DNA of 7,833 nt from Hyphomicrobiales bacterium (GTDB lineage Bacteria > Pseudomonadota > Alphaproteobacteria > Rhizobiales > Aestuariivirgaceae), in the NCBI GenBank assembly GCA_023266715.1, contig JAHFPK010000124.1:1-7833 (forward strand), read 5' to 3'. Below the pieces are notes generated by a model. It ran no database searches, was not told the origin of the DNA, and saw only the letters and a program-made list of their open reading frames with translations. Below are positions 1 to 7,465 of the stretch, one piece after another. The position numbers were made by a program, and so were the translations under genes. The number at the start of each line of letters is the position of its first letter. Position 1 is the stretch's first letter.

Positions 1-210
1 CAGCGCAAGGGACAGGTAGGTTCCGGCGACCGCTCCGAGCGCATCCGCACCTATAATTTTCCGCAGGGGCGGATTACCGATCACCGCATCAATCTCACGC
101 TGTACAAGCTGGACCAGATCATTGAGGGACCGGCTTTGGAGGAATTGATCCTGGCCCTGATGGCGGAGCATCAGGCGGAACTCCTGGCCACTGAATCCTC
201 TGATGTCTGA
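1..210 (+). CDS. prfA: Peptide chain release factor 1 (RF1), C-terminal fragment
   Basis: This is the 3' end of a gene that begins before the window; 69 codons are visible, ending in TGA at 208-210. RF1 recognises UAA and UAG stop codons on the ribosome and triggers peptide release. The visible part carries the highly conserved class-I release factor stretch GSGDRSERIRTYNFPQGR followed by ITDHRINLTLYKLD, which lies downstream of the catalytic GGQ loop (outside the window). The RIRTYNFPQGR and DHR context favours RF1, and the neighbouring prmC agrees with this; RF2 shares part of the motif, so the RF1/RF2 split is very likely but not proven from the tail alone. The stop codon lies inside the prmC start region (8-bp overlap), so the two genes are probably co-transcribed and translationally coupled. 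Confidence 0.95.
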   Translation, partial: QRKGQVGSGDRSERIRTYNFPQGRITDHRINLTLYKLDQIIEGPALEELILALMAEHQAELLATESSDV

Positions 211-1051
211 GACGCCGCGCAGGCTTTTAAAGCATGCGGGCGAACGCCTTGCCGCACGCGGTATTGAAACGGCAGCGCTTGACGCGCGTCTCCTGTTTCA
301 AGCGGCTTCGGGTTTGCGGCATGAAGATATCGTGGCGGAACCGGATTTGATTTTGCCGCCGGATGCGGCTGTACGGTTCTGGTCCTTCATCGAGCGCCGC
401 TGCACATTTGAACCGGTTTCTCGCATCCTCGGGACCCGCGAATTTTATGGGCGGAGCTTTCGGGTGACGCCTGATGTTCTGGACCCCCGTGCTGACACGG
501 AAACGCTTATCGGAGCGGCCCTTGCGCTGGCAAAGGGCAGGGGGCCGTTACACATCTTGGATCTTGGCACGGGCTCCGGGGCCATTGTAGTGACTTTGCT
601 GGCCGAATTGCCGGGAGCCACAGCGGTCGCCAGCGACCTTTCGACGGCGGCCCTTGAGGTTGCGAGAGGCAATGCCGAGGCCTTGGGTGTGGCCAATCGG
701 GCGAACTTTGTGCGGGCGAACTGGTTTGACGAGGTGGACGGGCAGTTTGACCTTATTGTTTCAAATCCGCCCTATATAGCCTTGGGCGACATTGGCGGTT
801 TGGCGGTCGATGTACATGATTTTGACCCCCCAATGGCGCTGGATGGGGGGCCTGATGGGCTGGGGGCCCACCGCCGCATTGCGAGCGAGGCTGGGGGCCA
901 TTTGGCCCCTGGGGCCCATGTTATTCTGGAGATCGGGGCAGGCCAGGAGAACGCGGTTAATGGCCTCTTCAAGGGGCAGGGTTTTGTTCGGGAAAGCCGC
1001 CATTTTGACCTTGCCGGGCATGTCCGCTGTCTGGTCTACGGGCGAGCCTGA
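203..1051 (+). CDS. prmC: Peptide chain release factor N5-glutamine methyltransferase PrmC (HemK)
   Basis: A 282-residue SAM-dependent methyltransferase, normal length for PrmC, which methylates the glutamine of the GGQ motif of RF1 and RF2 in the cytoplasm and so speeds translation termination. The N-terminal helical substrate-binding domain spans about residues 1-95 and ends in the family signature RILGTREFYGRSFRVTP (74-90) and the PRADTE block (95-100). The Rossmann SAM-binding motif DLGTGSGAI is at 120-128, and the catalytic NPPY tetrapeptide is at 188-191. The MALDGGPDGL block (211-220), also typical of PrmC, follows. The ATG at 203 overlaps the prfA stop by 8 bp and has no clear Shine-Dalgarno, so coupled translation from prfA is likely. 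An enzyme next to its own substrate gene is the classic arrangement. The 845-917 stretch is unusually rich in G and C runs but stays in frame. Confidence 0.96.
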   Translation: MSETPRRLLKHAGERLAARGIETAALDARLLFQAASGLRHEDIVAEPDLILPPDAAVRFWSFIERRCTFEPVSRILGTREFYGRSFRVTPDVLDPRADTETLIGAALALAKGRGPLHILDLGTGSGAIVVTLLAELPGATAVASDLSTAALEVARGNAEALGVANRANFVRANWFDEVDGQFDLIVSNPPYIALGDIGGLAVDVHDFDPPMALDGGPDGLGAHRRIASEAGGHLAPGAHVILEIGAGQENAVNGLFKGQGFVRESRHFDLAGHVRCLVYGRA

Positions 1052-1369
1052 AACTGCGGCTTGTAGACACAATGTAAAAAAGACATTGGAAATTGGTTGC
1101 TTATCAGCTAAGTAGGAGTCGGTAATTCATTCTGCCCTTGCGATGGCGTTGGGCGGCATGTTGGGAAAAAGACCATAGGTCGCAAATTCCACACATCTCG
1201 CTTTTTTGCAGTCGGGGATGGTGTTTCCGATAGGGGAAATATCTGCGGCAGAGGTCTGCGACCACAACCATCGAATTAAGGTTAGTTCGACTCTTTATGG
1301 GCCGATTTTTGAAATTGTAATGCAAAATCTCAACAATATGGGACGGCATCTATTTGCCGAAGTGATGAT
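1052..1369. other. 318-bp gene-free region between prmC and the DUF4167 gene
   Basis: No convincing coding region on either strand; the minus-strand reading frames here show no recognisable family. The sequence is visibly more AT-rich than its neighbours. It has several short inverted repeats: CAATGT/ACATTG (1070-1075 with 1083-1088) around an A-rich loop; GACC-ATA-GGTC (1171-1181); TTTCC/GGAAA (1224-1228 with 1235-1239); and TCTGC-G-GCAGA-GG-TCTGC (1242-1259), in which the middle arm can pair with either flank. None is followed by a plus-strand T run, so I see no standard terminator for prmC. A promoter for the downstream gene is the most likely function (see 1309-1337). A small RNA cannot be excluded. 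Confidence 0.6.
1309..1337 (+). promoter_or_regulatory. Candidate housekeeping promoter for the DUF4167 gene
   Basis: TTGAAA at 1309-1314 matches the -35 hexamer TTGACA at five of six positions. After a 17-bp spacer, AACAAT at 1332-1337 matches TATAAT at four of six. Transcription would start near 1343-1345, leaving a leader of roughly 25 nt before the TTG start codon at 1370. The position and spacing suit a sigma-70 type promoter, but AT-rich intergenic DNA gives such matches by chance, so this is only a candidate. Confidence 0.35.
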
Positions 1370-2212
1370 TTGAACTTCGATAACGGACATCGCACACGTC
1401 AGGGCCAGCACAACAAGCGCGGACGTGGTCGCAGTAATCGCCGTCCCGGCGGCGGTGGTGGCGGCGGTCACAGCAATAACGGCGGCGGCAGCTCCACCAA
1501 CCGGGTTTATGAGAGCAATGGGCCGGACGTGAAGGTGCGGGGCACGGCGCAAACCGTAGCCGAGAAATACATGCAGCTTGGCCGCGATGCGCAATCCTCC
1601 GGCGATAACGTGATGGCCGAGAGCTATTTCCAGTTTTCCGAGCATTATTTCCGGGTGATGGCTGCGGCCCAGCCAGTAGGTCAGCCGACGACGCAGCTGC
1701 GCCGCCCGGAAGATGAAGATTTTGAAGAGGAAGGCGGCGACGCCGCAGAAGGCGAAACCGAAGCCGCCCAGGCTGCGGTGGTTTCCGAAGGCGGGCAGGC
1801 TGGCATAGGCGAGCAGGCCGATAGTGGGGAGGCAACTGGCGGCGGACAGGATATGGACCGCTCCGACCAGCGCAATTTCCGGCAGCGTGACAACCGTGAT
1901 GGCAACCGGGAGCGCTTTCGCCCCCGCTGGCAGAACCGGGGCGAGCAACAACGCGACCAACCCAAGGATAATGACGGCGAGCCGCGCAATGCCGACTCTG
2001 AGCCGCAAATGCCCCGGGATGCGGCCATCGAGGGCCGTGCGAGTGGCAGTGTGGAAGAAGCCGGCTCCGGCCGCTGGGAAGCCCCCTCATTCCTTCGCCG
2101 CCCGGCAGCCGTTACGGCTGAGGCGGGCGATGAGCCTGCTACCGAAAAGAAGGGCCGTGGTCCAAGGCGCCCACGCGGGGCAAGTGCCGAGGATGACCCT
2201 GCCGGGGAATAA
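1370..2212 (+). CDS. DUF4167 domain-containing protein, putative nucleic-acid-binding, TTG start
   Basis: A 280-residue protein with an N-terminal DUF4167 domain, a family known mostly from alphaproteobacteria and usually encoded directly before clpB. Residues 8-50 are very basic and glycine-rich (RTRQGQHNKRGRGR followed by a run of seven glycines), which suggests RNA or DNA binding. The conserved core runs from YESNGPDVKVRGTA (47-60) through AEKYMQLGRDAQSSGD and EHYFRVMAAAQ (64-101). The rest (about 105-280) is low complexity and charged, rich in E, D, R and G, probably disordered, with a short APSFLRRP motif at 238-245. Its function is not established. I chose TTG at 1370 because the frame is closed by a stop at 1310-1312, there is no ATG or GTG in frame upstream of the conserved basic segment, and QGQHNKRGRGR must be included. 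A weak GAAG sits 8-11 bases upstream. The start call is less certain than the gene. Confidence 0.88.
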   Translation: MNFDNGHRTRQGQHNKRGRGRSNRRPGGGGGGGHSNNGGGSSTNRVYESNGPDVKVRGTAQTVAEKYMQLGRDAQSSGDNVMAESYFQFSEHYFRVMAAAQPVGQPTTQLRRPEDEDFEEEGGDAAEGETEAAQAAVVSEGGQAGIGEQADSGEATGGGQDMDRSDQRNFRQRDNRDGNRERFRPRWQNRGEQQRDQPKDNDGEPRNADSEPQMPRDAAIEGRASGSVEEAGSGRWEAPSFLRRPAAVTAEAGDEPATEKKGRGPRRPRGASAEDDPAGE

Positions 2213-2226
2213 AGTTCCGGACGTCA

Positions 2227-2254
2227 CTTGATGGGCGCATGATCGCCCCCATAT
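2227..2254 (+). promoter_or_regulatory. Heat-shock (RpoH/sigma-32-type) promoter for clpB
   Basis: CTTGAT at 2227-2232 and CCCCATAT at 2247-2254 are separated by 14 bp. They match the known sigma-32 pattern CTTGAA, 13-17 bp spacer, CCCCATnT closely. The expected start is near 2260-2262, giving a leader of about 60 nt to the clpB ATG at 2322. clpB is a classical RpoH-regulon gene, so both the motif and its location fit. The element overlaps the terminator of the upstream gene: the -10 shares bases with the left arm of the terminator stem. Confidence 0.72.
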
Positions 2255-2274
2255 TCGTTTTTGGGGCGTTTTTT
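2244..2274 (+). terminator. Intrinsic terminator of the DUF4167 gene, overlapping the clpB promoter
   Basis: CGCCCC (2244-2249) pairs perfectly with GGGGCG (2263-2268) across a 13-nt loop and is followed directly by six T residues (2269-2274), beginning 31 bp after the DUF4167 stop codon. The stem is short but all G-C, and the U tract is good, so termination of DUF4167 transcripts is likely. The left arm can instead pair with GGGCG at 2233-2237 (loop CATGAT), which would compete with terminator formation. A clpB transcript starting near 2261 would contain only the right arm and so would not form this terminator. Confidence 0.65.
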
Positions 2275-2315
2275 GAGGTGCCTTATTGGGCCTCTGGTAA
2301 ACGTGCCTAGAGGAG
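2275..2315 (+). promoter_or_regulatory. clpB leader with two mutually exclusive hairpins, one occluding the Shine-Dalgarno
   Basis: The clpB Shine-Dalgarno is AGGAG at 2311-2315, 6 nt before ATG. CCTCT at 2291-2295 is perfectly complementary to AGAGG at 2309-2313. With a single bulged T at 2308 the helix extends by two pairs (GG 2296-2297 with CC 2306-2307) around an 8-nt loop, so most of the Shine-Dalgarno would be paired. The same CCTC can instead pair with GAGG at 2275-2278 (extended by a G-T wobble and, past one bulge, CC 2281-2282 with GG 2288-2289; loop TTATT), which frees the ribosome site. The GAGG/CCTC/GAGG layout resembles a translational switch or RNA thermometer, plausible for a heat-shock disaggregase. 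It does not match the ROSE or fourU patterns I know. Inference from sequence only. Confidence 0.5.
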
Positions 2316-2321
2316 AAACGA

Positions 2322-4940
<2,619 letters not shown>

Positions 4941-4973
4941 GACTAGGCAACTTCAGCCTTCCGTAATCGCGGG

Positions 4974-4996
4974 GCCATGTCATACTATGCGCCATG
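4974..4996 (+). promoter_or_regulatory. Short region before the ModE-like gene: possible -10/operator, no Shine-Dalgarno
   Basis: The 53-bp gap after clpB has no clear terminator and no Shine-Dalgarno before the ATG at 4994. The hexamer GCCATG occurs twice (4974-4979 and 4991-4996) on either side of a small palindrome, CATACTATG (4981-4989), which also contains -10-like hexamers (CATACT or TACTAT, four of six matches each). I found no acceptable -35. If used, transcription would start at or next to the ATG, giving a leaderless mRNA; otherwise the gene may be read from clpB transcripts. A weak call either way. Confidence 0.25.
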
Positions 4997-5356
4997 AAAA
5001 AATATCCCCGCGCGGCGCTCAAGGTTGATTTTGGAACCGAGGTCCGCCTTGGCCCCGGCAAGGTGCGGTTGCTGGAACTTATTGCCGAGACCGGTTCCAT
5101 TTCGGCGGCGGCACGGCAAATGGAAATGTCCTATCGCCGGGCTTGGCTCTTGATTGATGAAGTCAATGGCATTTTCGGAAATCTAGTGGTTGAGACCGCG
5201 ACTGGCGGCGCTGGTGGCGGTGGGGCCAAAATCACGCCCCTTGGTGAAGCCGTGATTGTGGCCTTTCGCACCATTGAACATGAAACCACTGAATTGATTC
5301 AGGCCAAGTTGACGAAGCTTCTCACGCAGCGTGGACGTGGGCGCCGTGAAACTTGA
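4994..5356 (+). CDS. ModE N-terminal-type winged-helix regulator lacking the molybdate-binding domain
   Basis: A 120-residue DNA-binding protein resembling the N-terminal half of E. coli ModE, the molybdate-responsive repressor. The helix-turn-helix lies at about 24-58: LLELIAETGSISAAARQ, then MSYRRAWLLIDEVN, matching the ModE pattern of a GSIS turn and a SYxxAW recognition helix. The wing is the diagnostic ATGGAGGGGAKITPLG (69-84). After a short helix (about 85-110) the protein ends in a basic tail (RGRGRR). Full ModE proteins are about 260 residues and carry two C-terminal TOBE (MOP-like) domains that bind molybdate; these are absent, and the downstream frame does not continue them, so this is a naturally short family member and not an obvious truncation. 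Placement next to modABC argues for a role in molybdate-dependent regulation. I leave the symbol blank because it is not full-length ModE. Confidence 0.88.
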   Translation: MKKYPRAALKVDFGTEVRLGPGKVRLLELIAETGSISAAARQMEMSYRRAWLLIDEVNGIFGNLVVETATGGAGGGGAKITPLGEAVIVAFRTIEHETTELIQAKLTKLLTQRGRGRRET

Positions 5357-5711
5357 GGCTTACAACTCCTTTTGCGCTTCGCTACCTCATGCCGCTCATG
5401 TGGTTCAGTGGGGAGGGGCTCATGTCTGGAAAGTTGGCGGCAAGGTTTTTGCTATTGCGGGCTGGAATGGCAGTGATGTGCTTGCGGTTACCTTCAAATG
5501 CTCACCATTGAGTTTTGATCTGTTGAAGGAGCAGAAGGGCCTGCGTCCGGCGCCCTATCTTGCTTCACGGGGCATGTCGTGGATCCAGCGGACTTCAGCG
5601 GCCAGCATGGATGACCGGGCTTTGAAAGACTATTTGCGCGAGAGCCATAGGCTCGCGTCCCTTAATTTGCCGAAGAAAACCCAACGGGAATTGGGTTTGA
5701 ATTCAGCTTGA
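5346..5711 (+). CDS. MmcQ/YjbR family DNA-binding-like protein
   Basis: A 121-residue small protein of the MmcQ/YjbR family (formerly DUF419), which adopts a CyaY-like fold; it is often annotated as DNA-binding, but its actual role is not known. Diagnostic segments are the N-terminal FCASLPHA, then VVQWGGAHVWKVGGKVFAI (19-37), the LAVTFKCSP strand (46-54), GLRPAPYLASRGMSWI (65-80) and the C-terminal DYLRESHRLASLNLPKK (95-111). GTG at 5346 is preferred because it places the conserved Cys at residue 10, as in E. coli YjbR; in-frame GTG codons at 5331 and 5337 would add five or three residues. It overlaps the ModE-like gene by 11 bp, so the pair is probably one operon with coupled translation. 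At its 3' end it overlaps modC, on the other strand, by 9 bp. Confidence 0.88.
   Translation: MKLEAYNSFCASLPHAAHVVQWGGAHVWKVGGKVFAIAGWNGSDVLAVTFKCSPLSFDLLKEQKGLRPAPYLASRGMSWIQRTSAASMDDRALKDYLRESHRLASLNLPKKTQRELGLNSA
5676..5698 (-). terminator. Likely terminator of modABC, embedded in the 3' end of the YjbR-family gene
   Basis: AAACCCAA (5677-5684) and TTGGGTTT (5691-5698) form a perfect 8-bp inverted repeat with a 6-nt loop. Read on the minus strand, the hairpin starts 5 bp after the modC stop codon and is followed by TTTTCTTC, a reasonable U-rich tail. On the plus strand the stem ends in TTT but continues GAATTC, so it would work less well, if at all, for the YjbR-family transcript. The stem is partly A-T, so its strength is moderate. 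Confidence 0.6.
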
Positions 5712-6773
5712 GGCAATCCAGCGCTCGTCGATGGAAACTGATTTGAGCAGACACCACACGGCCTGACCTTCATCAAGACCCAATTGATCTATGGCCTTGC
5801 GCGTGAGAGCCGCGGCGAGTTCTTCGCCACCTTCCAATTTAACATGAATAATAGCGATGGGACTGCCATCAAATTCACATTTGGAGATCATGCCTTTCAG
5901 CATGGTGCGGGCGGAAATATCCTTAGGCTTGCCCAGCGCCAGGGTGACATCAGTGGCGCGAACGACAATGCGGACCGGCGTTTTGCCATTCGCGAATTGG
6001 CCCGTGAGGGAAATATTTCCGGCGGGATGGCTAAGCGTGGTGAGACCATAGGTGGAATCATAGGATGCCGGTTTGCCGGTAAGGATGGAGGTTTTTTCAA
6101 ATCGGCTGGTGTGACGGTCGGGAAGGTTCATGACGGCCTGGGGGCTGCCTTCGGCAACGACCTTGCCATCACGCATGACAACAACGTGTTGGGCCAGGCG
6201 GGCCACCTCTTCAACGGCGTGGGAAACAAGGATAACCGGAATGCCGAATTTCTTTTGCAGCTGCTCGATATAGGGGAATATCTCGCGCTTGCGCTCCATA
6301 TCAAGGCTGGCGAGAGGTTCATCCATGAGCATCAGGCGAGGAGCCGAAAGCAGCGCGCGGCCGATGGCAACCCGCTGGCGTTCACCGCCTGAAAGCGTAG
6401 CTGGCCTCCGATCCAGCAAAGCGGAGATGCCCAGGAATTCCACAATGGATGAAAATTCCATGCCGCCTTGCTTGATGCCGTAGCGCAGGTTGCTCCGCAC
6501 GGAGAGATGAGGCAGGAGCAATGCATCCTGGAAAACATAGCCAATGCGACGCTTGTGAACGGCAAGATTGATCTTTGCCTTGCTGTCATAGAGTGATTCA
6601 CTACCAATGCGAATGCGGCCGCTATCTGGTTGTTCAAGTCCGGCGACAAGATTCAGGAGGCTTGATTTTCCCGCCCCTGAGGCACCGAAAAGAGCGGTAA
6701 TCCCGTGCCCAAGTTTTACGCTCACATCGAGAGTGAAGTTTGGGCGAGACTGTTTGACCGAGATTTCGATCAT
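5703..6773 (-). CDS. modC: Molybdate ABC transporter ATP-binding protein ModC
   Basis: A 356-residue ABC ATPase, the normal length for ModC, which powers molybdate (and often tungstate) import as a dimer on the cytoplasmic face of ModB. Visible motifs: Walker A GASGAGKSS (30-38, Lys36), Q-loop Gln82, signature LSGGERQR (127-134), Walker B LMLMDEP (147-153, Glu152), and H-loop His185. The C-terminal part from about 285 is a TOBE/MOP-like oxyanion-binding domain (GMISKCEFDGSPIAIIHVKL at 294-313), as expected for ModC and distinct from most other importer ATPases. Its ATG overlaps the modB stop by 4 bp (ATGA), indicating coupled translation. Its 3' end overlaps the convergent YjbR-family gene by 9 bp. 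Confidence 0.96.
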   Translation of the reverse strand: MIEISVKQSRPNFTLDVSVKLGHGITALFGASGAGKSSLLNLVAGLEQPDSGRIRIGSESLYDSKAKINLAVHKRRIGYVFQDALLLPHLSVRSNLRYGIKQGGMEFSSIVEFLGISALLDRRPATLSGGERQRVAIGRALLSAPRLMLMDEPLASLDMERKREIFPYIEQLQKKFGIPVILVSHAVEEVARLAQHVVVMRDGKVVAEGSPQAVMNLPDRHTSRFEKTSILTGKPASYDSTYGLTTLSHPAGNISLTGQFANGKTPVRIVVRATDVTLALGKPKDISARTMLKGMISKCEFDGSPIAIIHVKLEGGEELAAALTRKAIDQLGLDEGQAVWCLLKSVSIDERWIASS

Positions 6774-7465
6774 GCTGTGCCCGTCACACGCTGCGTAAGG
6801 CGTTTTACGCAGAGTTCAGAGGCAAGGAGGGCTGCAAGGGCCAGGGCTATAGATAAAAGGATCAGGCGCAGGGCCGCCGCATCGCCATCGGGTGTTTGCA
6901 GCAGGCTGTAGATTGAGAGGGAGAGGGTTTGCGTTTGACCGGGAATATTTGAAACAAAGGTAATCGTTGCACCAAACTCACCTAGGGCCTTCACATAGGT
7001 GAGTATTGTTCCCACAAGCAGGCCAGGGGCGGCGAGCGGCAAGGTTACTGTTGCAAAAACTCTCAGTGGACTGGCACCAAGGGTGGCTGCTGCCCCCTCC
7101 AATCTCTGATCAATACTTTCGATTGAAAGTCTGATGGCGCGGACCATAAGCGGAAGTGCCATGAGGGCCGCAGCAAGGGCTGCACCGGTCCAGCGAAAGG
7201 CGAAAACCAAGCCAAAGGTTTGCTCAAGAAAGGCGCCAATTACACCTCTTCTTCCAAAAGCCACCAACAACAGATAACCGGTAACTACGGGAGGCAACAC
7301 CAAAGGCAGATGGATAAGGCTGTTAAGGGCAGATTTTCCCCAAAAATTTTTGCGCGCCAGTAGCCAAGCAAGGGCGAGACCTGCGGGAAGGCAGATGAGC
7401 GTTGCCAACAGGGCAACGCGCAGGCTGAGAAATATGGTCGTCCATTCTTCTGGTGAAAGGCTCAT
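6770..7465 (-). CDS. modB: Molybdate ABC transporter permease ModB
   Basis: A 231-residue inner-membrane permease of typical ModB length, forming the homodimeric channel that accepts molybdate from periplasmic ModA. About five hydrophobic segments are visible (roughly 12-37, 50-70, 92-111, 143-165, 198-220). The cytoplasmic EAA loop that docks on ModC is EGAAATLGASPLRVFATVTLP (123-143), preceded by the usual RxSIExID stretch. The ALGEFGATITFVSNIPGQTQTL block (160-181) is characteristic of ModB. The ATG overlaps the modA stop by 4 bp, and its own stop overlaps the modC start in the same way. No strong Shine-Dalgarno is visible, so translation probably depends on coupling within the operon. Confidence 0.96.
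   Translation of the reverse strand: MSLSPEEWTTIFLSLRVALLATLICLPAGLALAWLLARKNFWGKSALNSLIHLPLVLPPVVTGYLLLVAFGRRGVIGAFLEQTFGLVFAFRWTGAALAAALMALPLMVRAIRLSIESIDQRLEGAAATLGASPLRVFATVTLPLAAPGLLVGTILTYVKALGEFGATITFVSNIPGQTQTLSLSIYSLLQTPDGDAAALRLILLSIALALAALLASELCVKRLTQRVTGTA

Noticed and set aside
1070..1088. CAATGT/ACATTG hairpin as prmC terminator
   Set aside because: The A-rich run is in the loop, and no T tract follows the stem on the plus strand.
1086..1114. Promoter-like TTGGAA-17 bp-TAAGTA after prmC
   Set aside because: The -10 match is poor, and it lies about 255 bp from the next gene; the 1309-1337 candidate fits better.
1166..1181. Minus-strand terminator: GACC-ATA-GGTC followed by TTTTT
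   Set aside because: The stem has only four pairs with a 3-nt loop, and there is no minus-strand gene to terminate.
1295..2090. Two long minus-strand reading frames (237 and 246 codons) opposite the DUF4167 gene
   Set aside because: They are antisense shadows of a GC-rich, repetitive coding region. The plus strand has a recognisable DUF4167 core, while the minus frames match no family I know.
2261..2321. ROSE-type or fourU thermometer in the clpB leader
   Set aside because: No UUUU block opposite the Shine-Dalgarno and no ROSE-like bulged-G anti-Shine-Dalgarno were seen. Only a generic CCTCT pairing is present, so no named thermometer class is assigned.
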